64,000 bases of DNA from Cellvibrionaceae bacterium (GTDB lineage Bacteria; Pseudomonadota; Gammaproteobacteria; Pseudomonadales; Cellvibrionaceae). The position numbers and the translations under genes were made by a program. This document shows, one piece after another, positions 35,904-45,795 of the stretch (positions within the stretch are counted from its first letter, which is position 1; the number at the start of each line of letters is the position of its first letter). A model generated the notes under the pieces. That model had not been told where the DNA came from, ran no database searches, and was given only the letters and a program-made list of their open reading frames with translations. The stretch covers positions 1 through 64,000 of the forward strand of contig JANQJP010000086.1 of assembly GCA_028281575.1 (NCBI GenBank), written 5' to 3'.

Positions 35904-37703
35904 TTACTCGTGAATCGTTAGACTAGTTACATCCAGTGTTCCGCCAAAGTCCTTTTCCAACAACTGTACCACTGGGTCATCGCGCAAATCCTTGAGCGCT
36001 TGTTGTCGGCGTTCTTCGGTTTTACGGAGTTTATATTGCGCAGGCGTCTCAGCGTCGTTTGCGCCAACCGTTGACGTAATATCCACACGCAAATTAGAAG
36101 CAAAGTACGCCGACAATACCTGAGCAAGGGCTTCGGTGTGCTCCTTATCCAATAGACCACCCGCAGCGTCATCTTGCTCAAAATAGAAGGTGTTCATTTC
36201 ACAACGAGTACAAACCAGATTTGCGACCGTCATTCTCAGAACGCCGGATAATTCGAGCTGCTCATACAGTAAAATCCATTGTTCAGGCTTAAACTCATCG
36301 AGCGTTAGCTTTTTGGGTGCACGCTTCAAATCTTTTAACGGAAGCACATCAGAAGCAGCTCTCTGAGGCTCGACAAACCCTTCCTCGACAAGAGTGTTAC
36401 TGCTCAGAGCATCGGGTATTTTATCGGGTGCTAATGATGGCCGCGGGTCCAGCCGCGGCGCGATGTCAACAGGGGCCTTTTTTGGCTCTGGTTCTCCACT
36501 TGGGTCTAGGTCAGCATCGACAGCAGGAATTTCCGTCTGCTGATCAGCTGCAGCATCTATCGCACTTACTGCCAACGGTTCTGCCGCGGCCAATGTTTCG
36601 CTCGGGATATCGGCGACACCCTGAGGCTTAAACGCCAGCATCCGCAGTAAGGTCATCTCAAAGCCTGTGCGGGGAACAGGACACAAATGTAAATCACGCT
36701 GCCCCAAAAGCGCTGTTTGATAAAAAAGCTGCACATCTTCCGGCGCTATTTTTCCCGCCAGGGCGAGTATCGCTTTGCGGTCGCCATAACTATTGTCTAA
36801 GGCTTCTGGCAGCGCCTGGGCAATCGCCACACGATGTAAAAAAGTCTGCATCTCGGCAAGCGCCGCAGCGTAGTCGGGAGCATGTTCTGCGAACTGAGCA
36901 ACGGCTTGGAGCACCTGTGCGCCATCCGCAGCCGCGAGAGCTTCGACCAGTTTTTGCACGAAGCCGTGATCAATCGTGCCCAACATACTGGTAACTTCCG
37001 CTTCAGTCAGCTTTCCGTTACCAAACGCAATTGCCTGGTCCGTTAGACTCAATGCATCGCGCATGCTGCCATCCGCAGCCCGAGCGAGCTGCCAGAGCGC
37101 GGATTCTTCATTCGGGACGGTTTCTTCGGCGAGAATGTCCTGCAGATAAGCCACGATTTTCTCGGGACTCATGTTCTTAAGATTAAACTGCAGGCAACGT
37201 GAAAGTATGGTGGCAGGTAACTTTTGCGGATCGGTCGTCGCCAAGAGAAACTTTACATGCTCCGGAGGTTCCTCGAGTGTTTTTAAAAGCGCATTAAAAC
37301 TCGAGTTCGAGAGCATGTGCACTTCATCAATCAAGTAGATTTTGAAGCGTCCACTGGTTGGTGAGTATTGAACGTTGTCCAACAACTCCCGCGTATCTTC
37401 GACCTTTGTGCGTGATGCTGCATCGACCTCGATAAGATCAACAAAGCGCCCCTCATTAATCTCGACACAAGTGGAACAGACACCGCAGGGCGAAGAGACA
37501 ATGCCGGTCTCGCAGTTTAGACATTTTGCAAGAATACGCGCGACCGTGGTTTTGCCAACACCGCGAGTACCGGTAAACAGGTAGGCGTGATGCAGGCGTC
37601 CGCGGTCAAGTGCATTGATTAGCGCTTTAAGGACATGTTCCTGTCCAACCATTTCACCAAAGGTGCGTGGACGCCACTTACGTGCTAAAACCTGATAACT
37701 CAT
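35904..37703 (-). CDS. dnaX: DNA polymerase III subunits tau and gamma
   Basis: The 599-aa tau subunit is the clamp-loader ATPase that links the polymerase cores. Visible are ATPase motifs [26 protein letters not shown] (Walker A), the four-cysteine zinc module, [27 protein letters not shown] (Walker B and sensor region) and [12 protein letters not shown] proline-rich linker and the tau-specific C-terminal domain follow. A programmed -1 frameshift signal at 36440-36497 would yield a gamma form of about 412 residues. A -10-like TATAAT lies 42 bp upstream of the start (37745-37750). Confidence 0.97.
   Translation of the reverse strand: MSYQVLARKWRPRTFGEMVGQEHVLKALINALDRGRLHHAYLFTGTRGVGKTTVARILAKCLNCETGIVSSPCGVCSTCVEINEGRFVDLIEVDAASRTKVEDTRELLDNVQYSPTSGRFKIYLIDEVHMLSNSSFNALLKTLEEPPEHVKFLLATTDPQKLPATILSRCLQFNLKNMSPEKIVAYLQDILAEETVPNEESALWQLARAADGSMRDALSLTDQAIAFGNGKLTEAEVTSMLGTIDHGFVQKLVEALAAADGAQVLQAVAQFAEHAPDYAAALAEMQTFLHRVAIAQALPEALDNSYGDRKAILALAGKIAPEDVQLFYQTALLGQRDLHLCPVPRTGFEMTLLRMLAFKPQGVADIPSETLAAAEPLAVSAIDAAADQQTEIPAVDADLDPSGEPEPKKAPVDIAPRLDPRPSLAPDKIPDALSSNTLVEEGFVEPQRAASDVLPLKDLKRAPKKLTLDEFKPEQWILLYEQLELSGVLRMTVANLVCTRCEMNTFYFEQDDAAGGLLDKEHTEALAQVLSAYFASNLRVDITSTVGANDAETPAQYKLRKTEERRQQALKDLRDDPVVQLLEKDFGGTLDVTSLTIHE
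36440..36497 (-). other. Programmed -1 frameshift signal in dnaX (gamma subunit)
   Basis: On the minus strand, GGAG (36494-36497) is followed after 10 nt by the slip heptamer A AAA AAG (36477-36483), in frame as CCA AAA AAG. A 7-bp GC hairpin (GCCGCGG/CCGCGGC, 36440-36459) lies 17 nt further on. A -1 shift reads three more codons (Gly-Pro-Cys) and stops at TGA (36466-36468). The heptamer and the 10-nt spacing equal those of E. coli dnaX, where the same elements produce gamma. The hairpin starts farther away than in E. coli. Confidence 0.85.
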
Positions 37704-37839
37704 TAAATCGTCGCTAATCGGCGTACTATGCTCAAAAGGATGGGATTATACGCAATTTGCAAAGCGCCTCCAGCAGGACCACAGAATTGATGTGAACAGG
37801 CCCGCAGACACGGGGAAGGAAACAGACCGCAGCATGGAA

Positions 37840-37950
37840 GCGACCCAACCCAGCCACACCCCGGCACACAGCTAAAATGCTACCGTTGCTTCCTTCCGGA
37901 CCTGGCGGGGTTCACAATTTATCTGTTGCGAGGGGACCGAATTGGGTCAC
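37840..37950 (-). ncRNA. ffs: Signal recognition particle RNA, small bacterial type (4.5S)
   Basis: The minus strand contains the invariant tip of 4.5S RNA, AGGTCCGGAAGGAAGCA, followed by the matching return strand with GTGTGCCGGGGTG. The 5' segment TCCCCTCGCAAC also resembles the E. coli RNA. The ends pair as GTGACCCAA/TTGGGTCGC, giving about 111 nt in one long hairpin. The RNA joins Ffh to target membrane proteins. Exact 5' and 3' ends are estimated from the stem. The gene lies between dnaX and the PiT-like permease, with a good promoter upstream. Confidence 0.93.
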
Positions 37951-37988
37951 CACAACTCGAGCGCCTGCCGGCCGCTCGGGGGCTGCGC

Positions 37989-38016
37989 ATTATCGCAGTT
38001 TCGCCAGAGTTTTCAA
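37989..38016 (-). promoter_or_regulatory. Predicted promoter of ffs
   Basis: On the minus strand, TTGAAA (-35, 38011-38016) is separated by 16 bp from GATAAT (-10, 37989-37994). TGC directly before it makes an extended -10. The following GC-rich discriminator is typical of growth-rate-controlled stable RNA promoters. The predicted start lies some 30 nt upstream of the mature 4.5S end, which leaves a 5' leader for RNase P. Confidence 0.65.
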
Positions 38017-38041
38017 CCGCTGGCGAGACCTGAAGACTGAA

Positions 38042-39001
38042 CTAAAACTGCGACGCTAGCAGTGGCAGTCCAAGCGCGAGCGCAATCGATATGACCAAGC
38101 CTATCAGGGCTTTGGCAATATCTGAACAAACAATTTTTGATGTCTCGCTTAGCGGGGGTTTATACATGTGCAGCGATATCGCGACCTGACGACCGGCGAG
38201 CAAACCGAGGAATACCCAGGTAGTACTCATCGGCATATTACTCCACTCCTTAAAGATCAACAGGATAATGGCGTATAAGAAGTCAATTATCGTTGCAGCA
38301 CGAATATCTGCTGTGCCGGTTTTGGAGTTAACGATTTTCTGAATCGCGCCACCCATTTGTAAAAAGATAATGCCTTGGAGCCCTACTAGGAATACAAGCG
38401 CCAGAACCATGCTGCCTGCCGATATCTCGCGCGGCAGATAGACAAAAATATTCGCCAAATCCTGAATTAACCACTGACTCCACAAAAATGCCGTCGAGAA
38501 CCACTGAAGCACTATCCAATACGATGGAATCGGCTCGCCCTTGGTCTTGTCAAAGTACTCGGTGGTTTTCTGAATGACGAAACGGTAAAGCAGAATCGCG
38601 ACAACAAAGGCCAACAAGTAACCCATGCCAGACTTAAACAGCATTTTTTCGATATTGTTCGGGTTAAATACAGCCAAAATCAGAAAGGTTGTACTGACCG
38701 GAATACCGTAGCGCGTCAATAACAATATGGCGAAGGGAGGTACTACGTGGTACCACTGGATACCACCCTCAGGTACCGGAAACTTCTCCAAACGCCCATA
38801 GGCTGGATCACCGCTGTGGGCAAACCATCCATAAAGCACTACGGCCGTCAGTACTGATCCCGCAAATGCCCACAACAACCACCAGGGCCGCTTGGAATTA
38901 GACGCAATGAAAGTCCCCAGGGTTTGGATAGAGTCGTTAGCGATAATGGAGTAACCCGCCAACAGGAAACCAACAATCATTAAAATTTCGGTAATGGTCA
39001 T
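38042..39001 (-). CDS. PiT-like (inorganic phosphate transporter family) membrane protein
   Basis: The 319-aa protein has about eight to nine hydrophobic helices. It carries degenerate versions of the two PiT signatures: AGYSIIANDSIQTLGTFI near the N-terminus (compare G-A-N-D-x-A-N-x-x-G) and GIPVSTTFLILAVF plus MPMSTTWVFLGLLAGRQVA later. The latter resemble P-V-S-T-T-H without the histidine. The family exchanges phosphate or sulfate with H+ or Na+, but the altered signatures leave the substrate open. It lies between ffs and the diguanylate cyclase, without an obvious operon. Confidence 0.7.
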   Translation of the reverse strand: MTITEILMIVGFLLAGYSIIANDSIQTLGTFIASNSKRPWWLLWAFAGSVLTAVVLYGWFAHSGDPAYGRLEKFPVPEGGIQWYHVVPPFAILLLTRYGIPVSTTFLILAVFNPNNIEKMLFKSGMGYLLAFVVAILLYRFVIQKTTEYFDKTKGEPIPSYWIVLQWFSTAFLWSQWLIQDLANIFVYLPREISAGSMVLALVFLVGLQGIIFLQMGGAIQKIVNSKTGTADIRAATIIDFLYAIILLIFKEWSNMPMSTTWVFLGLLAGRQVAISLHMYKPPLSETSKIVCSDIAKALIGLVISIALALGLPLLASQF

Positions 39002-39086
39002 AAAATTCGCCAGTCGTTTTTATTTGCAGACAAGATATTTCAGAATTATGTCAAATACGTTAACGCGAAGCGTTTTTGCAAACTAT

Positions 39087-40187
39087 CTAGGCAACTATTC
39101 GCGCCCGTCCGCGCTGCTTGGCAATATAGAGTTTCGCGTCTGCTTGATCAATCGCTTCGGCCCAATTCCCGTCCTCCTGAGGAAATACCGTTTCAATACC
39201 GACGCTGATAGTGAGATGATCATCCACATCCGAGCGCACATGGGGGATGTCTTCTTGATCGAGCGATGCGCCCACTCGGATCATAATTTCCTTGGCTTCA
39301 TCGTTTTCCAGGCCTGGCAAAACTGCAATAAATTCCTCCCCACCATAACGGCCGACAAAACCGAGTTCCTCGGGAATCGAATGGCGTAAAATATTCGCGA
39401 CTCTGCGCAAACAACGGTCTCCCTCAACATGGCCATAAAAATCGTTATAGGCTTTAAACTTATCGATGTCGATCATTGCGATCGAAACCGGTATGCGCTT
39501 GTCCATACATCGCTGCCAGACACCTCTGAAGTATTCCTCGAGCGCGCCTCTATTTTGTAATTGCGTTACCGCGTCCAATTTGGCCAATAACGCTAATTTC
39601 TCATTGGCTTCCGCAAGGGATTGTTGAAACTGTATGTTTTCTTTCAGCATTCGCGAAAATCTGCGGCCACTCACATAAATAATGGCCCAAAAGATAATAA
39701 TCAGCGGTACCAACCAAAAATAATCCGGGTCTGGCTGGCGCACCGAAACCCAGACCATGGTAATTAATATCGGTGAATAAAAACTCGCAAGTGCCGGGAA
39801 ATAATAAGAATGTGAACCAATCGCCCCGGCAACTAATCCGGTGATTGTCGTGAACAAAATAATTTGATACACACTCGGCCAGGCCGCATCAAACTGAGCG
39901 CCAAAAATCGACCAGTTTACGCCCGCCGCCACGGTACCAACACAGCTGACTATTGCCCAAAAATCTGGGTTTTGTTGCCAGGAGGGACGGCGATTAAAAG
40001 CGAAGGCTATCACCCCGCGGACCACGGTGACGAAAGTGACAAAGGCCAGCCAGACCAAGAGAAACTCGTGGCTAAGTACCCGCCAAAAACCCACCACCAA
40101 CAGCAGAGCAACCATATAGGTCATGAAAAATGTCGGCGGCGCGAGGCGGTATAAAATACGAATTTGTTCTTGTTTGACTAAATTCAA
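39087..40187 (-). CDS. Membrane diguanylate cyclase (GGDEF domain)
   Basis: The 366-aa protein has about six transmembrane helices (1-185), a short coiled linker (MLKENIQFQQSLAEANEKLALLAK) and a GGDEF domain (about 200-360). The active-site motif is GGEEF in GFVGRYGGEEFIAVLPG, and the metal and substrate residues MIDIDKFKAYNDFYGHVEGD are present. It should therefore make c-di-GMP. An RxxD inhibitory site five residues before GGEEF is not evident. The N-terminal membrane part resembles a MASE-type sensor, but I cannot assign the class. Confidence 0.92.
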   Translation of the reverse strand: MNLVKQEQIRILYRLAPPTFFMTYMVALLLVVGFWRVLSHEFLLVWLAFVTFVTVVRGVIAFAFNRRPSWQQNPDFWAIVSCVGTVAAGVNWSIFGAQFDAAWPSVYQIILFTTITGLVAGAIGSHSYYFPALASFYSPILITMVWVSVRQPDPDYFWLVPLIIIFWAIIYVSGRRFSRMLKENIQFQQSLAEANEKLALLAKLDAVTQLQNRGALEEYFRGVWQRCMDKRIPVSIAMIDIDKFKAYNDFYGHVEGDRCLRRVANILRHSIPEELGFVGRYGGEEFIAVLPGLENDEAKEIMIRVGASLDQEDIPHVRSDVDDHLTISVGIETVFPQEDGNWAEAIDQADAKLYIAKQRGRARIVA

Positions 40188-40247
40188 TTCAACACACTTT
40201 CCTTTAAATAACCGGTTAAGGTGTCAGGAAGTATAGCCGGGCTAACG

Positions 40248-41651
40248 TTATTTTTTCTTTTTTCTAACGTGCTTCATCAGGCGTCTTTTTTTCGCAAGCT
40301 GCCTGTCCGTCAACTTGTTCTTTTTGCCTTCAAAGGGATTATCTCCGGTTCGAAACTCCATACGAATTGGCGTTCCATGCAAATCCAAAGCTCGGCGAAA
40401 CGCCTTCTCCAAATAACGTACGTAGTGTCCTGGAATACTGTCCGTCTGGTTGCCGTGCACAACGATAATCGGCGGATTGTGTCCACCGGAATGCGCGTAG
40501 CGAAGTTTTATACGTCGCCCCTTCACCAGGGGGGGTTGGTGTTCGCTTACGCAGTCTTCAAGAATTCGCGTCAAAAAATTGGTGGAGAATTTCTCCGTAG
40601 CACTGCGATGTGCGCGTTTAATGGATTTGTAGAGATTACCGACGCCAGTGCCATGTAATGCAGATATATAGTGAATATCGGCAAAGTCTATAAAGCGTAA
40701 TCGACGCTCGAGCTCTTGTTTCAAATAAGCTTTGTGCTCATGCTCCAGGCCATCCCATTTATTCAATGCAATAACCAGCGCCCTGCCCGTATCAATCACA
40801 TGACCGAGCAGATGGAGATCCTGATCGACAATGCCTTCGCCCGCATCGATCACCAAAATAGTAACATTGGCGTCGTCTACAGCCTGCAGCGTTTTAACAA
40901 TCGAAAATTTTTCAACACTGAGCTTGATATTCTTGCGCCGCCGAACGCCAGCGGTATCAATAATGGTATAGGCATCGTCATCGCGCTGATAGTTAATATA
41001 TATGCTATCGCGGGTAGTGCCCGGTTGATCAAAGACAACAACACGCTCTTCACCCAGCATCCGATTGACTAGCGTCGATTTACCAACGTTTGGCCGTCCA
41101 ACCACGGCAATTTTTAGCCCGGCGTTTTGAGAGGCAATATCAGTTGCTGCAGCTGCGCTATTCGGCAGCCCAGCGACAACTTTGTCGAGCAATGCGTTAA
41201 CACCCCGCCCCTGCGAGGCGGCAATGCCGACAACGTCACTGAAACCCAACTCGTAGAACTGGGGTACAACTACCGACTCATTGAGACCATCGATCTTGTT
41301 GACAACCAAAATTGTTTGTTTACCATTGCGGCGCAAATAATCAGCAAGCGATTGATCGGCAACCGAGATTCCGTCACGGCAATCCACAATGAACAACACC
41401 ATGTCGGCTTCGTCGATGGCAACTTTTGACTGGCCCGCCATCGCGCTGTCAATCCCCTGCTCATCGCCACTTATGCCGCCCGTATCAATAGCAATAAAGC
41501 GCCTGTCACCAACGACAACCTCACCATATTTTCTGTCTCTGGTCAGGCCGGCGTAATTTGCAACCAGGGCATCTCGCGTCCGTGTGAGGCGATTAAACAG
41601 TGTGGACTTGCCAACGTTGGGTCGGCCGACAATTGCAATACTTGCTAACAT
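40248..41651 (-). CDS. der: Ribosome biogenesis GTPase Der
   Basis: The 467-aa protein carries two tandem GTPase domains and a C-terminal KH-like domain, and is needed for 50S assembly. Domain 1 has [17 protein letters not shown] and NKID. Domain 2 has [20 protein letters not shown] and NKWDG. The KH-like part covers about 355-440 and the tail is lysine-rich. The gene is the last of the ndk-to-der cluster, and der follows bamB by 25 bp, as in many gammaproteobacteria. Confidence 0.97.
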   Translation of the reverse strand: MLASIAIVGRPNVGKSTLFNRLTRTRDALVANYAGLTRDRKYGEVVVGDRRFIAIDTGGISGDEQGIDSAMAGQSKVAIDEADMVLFIVDCRDGISVADQSLADYLRRNGKQTILVVNKIDGLNESVVVPQFYELGFSDVVGIAASQGRGVNALLDKVVAGLPNSAAAATDIASQNAGLKIAVVGRPNVGKSTLVNRMLGEERVVVFDQPGTTRDSIYINYQRDDDAYTIIDTAGVRRRKNIKLSVEKFSIVKTLQAVDDANVTILVIDAGEGIVDQDLHLLGHVIDTGRALVIALNKWDGLEHEHKAYLKQELERRLRFIDFADIHYISALHGTGVGNLYKSIKRAHRSATEKFSTNFLTRILEDCVSEHQPPLVKGRRIKLRYAHSGGHNPPIIVVHGNQTDSIPGHYVRYLEKAFRRALDLHGTPIRMEFRTGDNPFEGKKNKLTDRQLAKKRRLMKHVRKKKK

Positions 41652-41676
41652 CTATGATCTCGACAGCCCAAAACGA

Positions 41677-42828
41677 TTATTTGGGTGCAATGCGATACGC
41701 ACTAAGTGCACCGCTATCACTCAGAACTAAAAAACTATCATCCAGCACCAGCATGGGTGAACGAAAACCTTTTCCCTTCGGTTTAGCGCGTGCAACGAAT
41801 TCACCATCACTTTGGTTTAACACGTGTAAATAACCTTCTGAATCGACGCACACGAGATAATCCCCAATAGCTAATGGCGACCCAACATCCCGACGGTGCA
41901 ACTGATCATTCGTCCACTCCAGGGCGCCATTACCCGCGTTATAAGCAACCACATGCGAATCCTCGGTTACCGCAAACACGCGGCCATTGGCAGTGCTTAG
42001 ATTGTTATACGTAGATAAATCCTGCTTCCAAATAACATTACCTTTGGCTTTGCCAAACGCGGCAACTGCACCGTGGTAGGTCGCAGCATATATAAGCCCG
42101 CCATCAACAATCGGTGAGCCATCGATATCAACCATCTTTTCCAGTTCTGTGCGACCCTTTGGCTGACTGACGCGCCCACTCCACATCAAAGACCCATCGC
42201 TCAAATTTAAACTGATCAGCTGGCCGTTACCAAACGCAGCAACCACCTGTCGACGAGAAATAACGGGGTTTGCTGTTCCGCGTAAAGTCAGTGCAGGAAC
42301 CGTATGGTCATAGCGCCATAGTTGGCTGCCGTCCTCCGCAGAAAAACCGTAAACCCTGCCGTCGATTGTTTGGGCCACGACCACATTCTCACTCGAAGCG
42401 GGGACACTGAGAATTTCACTGGATGTCTTTGCCTCCCAGAGCTGCTCACCAGAATTCGCATCGAGGGCGACTAATTGGCCATCATAAGTACCAAAATACA
42501 AACGTGTATCAAAAACACTAACCGAAGCAGAAATATCCTTTTTCGTTTTTACGGACCAGAGTTTTTTACGCGAACCTTGGTCGTAAGCATAAACACGCCC
42601 ATCGACATCGGTAACATAGATTGCGCCATTGGCTATTGCGGGCACAAGGAGGGAATAGCGTTTGTCCTGACCGCTTCCGGCACTCACACTCCATAAGCGT
42701 TTAACCTTGGCTGTCTGTTCAAATTTGACGAGCTTTTCAGCCTTTAGCGCCTGCGCTTTTTCGTCTTTCGATGAACATGCACCCAAGACAAGACTTATGA
42801 CTGCGAAAAGTAACAGCAGGTGCTTCAT
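41677..42828 (-). CDS. bamB: Outer membrane protein assembly factor BamB
   Basis: BamB (383 aa) is a lipoprotein of the Bam complex that inserts beta-barrels into the outer membrane. The signal peptide ends in LVLGACSS, giving lipidation at Cys17. The mature protein shows the repeating WD40/PQQ-like blades of an eight-bladed propeller, for example GRVYAYDQGSRKKLWSVKTKKD, GQLVALDANSGEQLWEAKTSSE and GSLMWSGRVSQPKGRTELEKMVDIDGSPIV. Its ATG overlaps the yfgM stop by 4 bp. Confidence 0.96.
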   Translation of the reverse strand: MKHLLLLFAVISLVLGACSSKDEKAQALKAEKLVKFEQTAKVKRLWSVSAGSGQDKRYSLLVPAIANGAIYVTDVDGRVYAYDQGSRKKLWSVKTKKDISASVSVFDTRLYFGTYDGQLVALDANSGEQLWEAKTSSEILSVPASSENVVVAQTIDGRVYGFSAEDGSQLWRYDHTVPALTLRGTANPVISRRQVVAAFGNGQLISLNLSDGSLMWSGRVSQPKGRTELEKMVDIDGSPIVDGGLIYAATYHGAVAAFGKAKGNVIWKQDLSTYNNLSTANGRVFAVTEDSHVVAYNAGNGALEWTNDQLHRRDVGSPLAIGDYLVCVDSEGYLHVLNQSDGEFVARAKPKGKGFRSPMLVLDDSFLVLSDSGALSAYRIAPK

Positions 42829-43532
42829 TCAGCGACGTCCTCCGCCACAGGGACCTCGGCATCTGCAAGATCTTCGGTCACTTCCCGCGTGCCTTCCAGT
42901 TTGAATTGCAACATGCCACGGTGACCCATTTGCGATTGCGAAAGTGCGTCGATAGCCTCTTGATAAGCCGTGTTTGCCGCCGCCAATTCGCCTTGAGCGA
43001 CATAAATATCACCGCGGACTTCAGCATAAAGGCTCTTTACGGCTTCAGAATCACTCGGCGCGACAAGCGCCAATGCCTCATCGTATTGCTGTTTCGCTAA
43101 AAGCACCTTGGCCAACCGCGCGCGCGCAACATTTTGGGTGGGTTCATTGGAGCCATTTTCACTCACGCTACGCAACGCAGATTCGGCTGTATCCAAATCA
43201 CCTTCATCGACGGCAAAACGCGCAAGTATCATTGAAGACAAATCGGCATACATGCCCGAATAGTCATCCTGAATAGACTGCGCGAGTGCTTTTGCGTTCG
43301 TTCTCTCTGCACTCGATTTATCTTCGCTATCCAAATTATCTACCAGGTTTAACAGCTCTTGATATTTGTCTGAAGCAACCTGCGCCTGCTCCAGCTTGTA
43401 GTCATTCCAGTAATTCCAGCCGGTGTAAGCCAACGCGGCAACGAGCACTGGCAGTACCAACGAAAACCAATTGTCGTTCCACCATCGCTTAATCGTTTCT
43501 ATCTGTTCTTCTTCAGTTAAATGGTCTGCCAC
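42825..43532 (-). CDS. yfgM: YfgM family tetratricopeptide ancillary SecYEG factor
   Basis: The 235-aa protein has an N-terminal cytosolic piece (ADHLTEEEQIETIKRWWNDNW), one membrane helix (FSLVLPVLVAALAYTGWNYW) and a periplasmic helical repeat domain with TPR-like units (LARFAVDEGDLDTAESALRSV, LLAKQQYDEALALVAPS). YfgM associates with SecYEG and the chaperone PpiD. It lies between hisS and bamB, as in E. coli, and overlaps the bamB start by 4 bp. Confidence 0.92.
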   Translation of the reverse strand: MADHLTEEEQIETIKRWWNDNWFSLVLPVLVAALAYTGWNYWNDYKLEQAQVASDKYQELLNLVDNLDSEDKSSAERTNAKALAQSIQDDYSGMYADLSSMILARFAVDEGDLDTAESALRSVSENGSNEPTQNVARARLAKVLLAKQQYDEALALVAPSDSEAVKSLYAEVRGDIYVAQGELAAANTAYQEAIDALSQSQMGHRGMLQFKLEGTREVTEDLADAEVPVAEDVAE

Positions 43533-43544
43533 CTAAGGTCACTC

Positions 43545-44816
43545 CTAAATAAATAACGTCGAAATTTTATTTTGCTCGATGGTGAGTTGCTCGCGTTCTT
43601 CGCGCAAGTACTTGACGCCAACGACACCATTTTGAATTTCATTTTCGCCCAGAATAAGCGCTATTTCTGCACCACTGCGATCAGCCTTTTTCATCTGCGA
43701 ACGGAAATTACCACCACCGCAGTGGACCTGAATGCGCATACTCGGCGCCTGATCGCGAAGCGCCTCGGCAAGGTTCATTGCGGCCGCGCGCGAATCACCA
43801 ACAGCGACGATATAGACATCTAAAGTCTGAAAAATTTCCTGAGGGACGCCATCGAGCGCCTGTAAAAGCAAAACGAGCCGCTCCACGCCCATACCGAAGC
43901 CGATGGCAGAACCGGGTTTTCCACCCAATTCTTCAATCAAACCATCGTAACGACCACCGCCACAGACGGTTCCCTGGGAGCCGAGCCTGTCAGTTACCCA
44001 TTCAAACACCGTTTTACTGTAGTAATCCAGGCCTCGCACAAGTTTCGGGTTGATTTCATAGGGGATACCAATGTTGTCCAAAATAGCTAATACACCATCG
44101 AAATGCGCTTTGGATTCATCATCGAGAAAATCGGTGAGCATTGGCGCTTCATCGGCAAGTCGCTGGGTTGCCTCCACCTTGCTATCGAGAATACGAAGTG
44201 GATTTGTCTGCAAACGCCTTATGCTGTCTTCATCCAGCTCGTCTTTATGGGATTCGAAGTAATCCACCAGCGCCGCGCGATGCGCAGCGCGTGAACCCGC
44301 ATTCCCTAAACTGTTGAGCTGCAAGCTGACGGCGCTTTCAAGGCCGAGTTGCTTCCACAAACGCGCCGTCATAATGAGGAGCTCGGCATCAATATCCGGC
44401 CCCTCAAAGCCATAAGCCTCTACCCCAAACTGGTGAAACTGGCGCAAACGCCCCTTCTGCGGCTTTTCATGTCTAAACATGGGACCGCTGTACCACAGTT
44501 TTTGGGTAAGTGTGCCGCGATCATAGAGCATTTGATGCTGCTCGCAGGCGCGAACACAGCTGGCGGTGCCCTCCGGGCGCAGCGTCAGGCTGTCGCCGTT
44601 GCGATCGTCAAAGGTATACATTTCCTTTTCGACAATGTCCGTCGCTTCACCAATCCCACGCTTAAACAAGTCGGTCTGTTCAAGCAGAGGAAAACGCATT
44701 TCTTGATAACCGTAGGAAAGGAAAAGTTCAGCAATTTTCGCTTCTAAGTATCGCCAGGTCGGGCTCTCTGCTGGCAATAGATCTTTCATGCCAGTAATGG
44801 CCTGTATTTTCTTCAA
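43545..44816 (-). CDS. hisS: Histidine-tRNA ligase
   Basis: HisRS (423 aa) charges tRNA-His. Class II motifs are visible: [32 protein letters not shown] (motif 2 region with the ATP loop), [24 protein letters not shown], the histidine motifs [16 protein letters not shown] and [14 protein letters not shown], and motif 3 [15 protein letters not shown]. The anticodon-binding domain fills the last 95 residues. IspG, usually encoded between rodZ and hisS, is absent from the 56-bp gap here. Confidence 0.97.
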   Translation of the reverse strand: MKKIQAITGMKDLLPAESPTWRYLEAKIAELFLSYGYQEMRFPLLEQTDLFKRGIGEATDIVEKEMYTFDDRNGDSLTLRPEGTASCVRACEQHQMLYDRGTLTQKLWYSGPMFRHEKPQKGRLRQFHQFGVEAYGFEGPDIDAELLIMTARLWKQLGLESAVSLQLNSLGNAGSRAAHRAALVDYFESHKDELDEDSIRRLQTNPLRILDSKVEATQRLADEAPMLTDFLDDESKAHFDGVLAILDNIGIPYEINPKLVRGLDYYSKTVFEWVTDRLGSQGTVCGGGRYDGLIEELGGKPGSAIGFGMGVERLVLLLQALDGVPQEIFQTLDVYIVAVGDSRAAAMNLAEALRDQAPSMRIQVHCGGGNFRSQMKKADRSGAEIALILGENEIQNGVVGVKYLREEREQLTIEQNKISTLFI

Positions 44817-44872
44817 AATTTTACCTATCTATCGATTCGCTGCGGCGCGCGTTCAGCGCGCAAACCCACAGA

Positions 44873-45793
44873 CTAATATTCTGTTTTGGCGAGCGTCAGG
44901 CGCAAGGTCCGGCGGGAACCGCTGACATTGGTATCAACCGCGACACCATCCATGCTAAGCGTCACCGCCCTGGCATTACCTAACATAATATTGAAGGGTG
45001 CCTCGCCAAAAAGGCGCAGATTATCTCCCTTGAAGCGGTTGTCCGCAAATATCGAGACACCATTTTTATCTTTTACCTCCACCCAGCACTCATCACTGAA
45101 GACAAAACTCAATAGAGAATCTTGTGAAGACTCTGCTACAGCCACCGGCAAATTAGGACCCTGACGCACAATAGGCGCTGGATTTTCGTAGCCAATATCC
45201 GTCTCCTCTTGAACCTCAGCCAAACCTGGCCTGTATTCACCAGAACCCAAACCAACCAAAGCCTCACTGTCCGTCGCAGGCGCTGTATCGCTAATTACAT
45301 CCGGTGTCTTTGTTTCATTATCCCGATCACCAGGGAAGATGCTCGACATTAGCAGCCAAACCAGCACCAGACTGGCCATCACAACGTTAAAAGGTGGGTG
45401 GCGATACTGCTTAAGCATACGGCGCAACCAGAGCGGCGCACCCGGCAGCTCGGCAATATAGGTCAGGCCGCCGGTGTCGGGGATAAGTTTTTCGGGTGAT
45501 GGTGCAAACTCAGCTATTTCCCGCCGATAAATGGATATCAAGAACTCAGCGTCTGCATCAACAAACTTCGCATACTTCCGAATGTAGCCGCTGACAAAAA
45601 CTTCTGCACCAAGTTCTTCGTAATCGCCGTCCTCAAGTCCTTTCAGCTTGACCCGCGGAATCATAGTGCCATTCTGAACGTCGTTAAGGCTTATCCCCTT
45701 TTCTTCCCTTATGCGACGCAAAACACCTCCAACCGTTAAATCGTCGACTTGGTTATCTTCGGAGGGCGAAGCTACATGATCGTCGGTACTCAT
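44873..45793 (-). CDS. rodZ: Cytoskeleton protein RodZ
   Basis: The 306-aa bitopic protein has an N-terminal helix-turn-helix domain (GGVLRRIREEKGISLNDVQNGTMIPRVKLKGLEDGDYEELGAEVFVSGYIRKYAKF) and a transmembrane helix near residues 130-150 (FNVVMASLVLVWLLMSSIF). A flexible linker is followed by a periplasmic DUF4115 beta domain. RodZ ties MreB filaments to the envelope and controls rod shape. It starts 2 bp after the pilW stop. Confidence 0.93.
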   Translation of the reverse strand: MSTDDHVASPSEDNQVDDLTVGGVLRRIREEKGISLNDVQNGTMIPRVKLKGLEDGDYEELGAEVFVSGYIRKYAKFVDADAEFLISIYRREIAEFAPSPEKLIPDTGGLTYIAELPGAPLWLRRMLKQYRHPPFNVVMASLVLVWLLMSSIFPGDRDNETKTPDVISDTAPATDSEALVGLGSGEYRPGLAEVQEETDIGYENPAPIVRQGPNLPVAVAESSQDSLLSFVFSDECWVEVKDKNGVSIFADNRFKGDNLRLFGEAPFNIMLGNARAVTLSMDGVAVDTNVSGSRRTLRLTLAKTEY

Positions 45794-45795
45794 GA

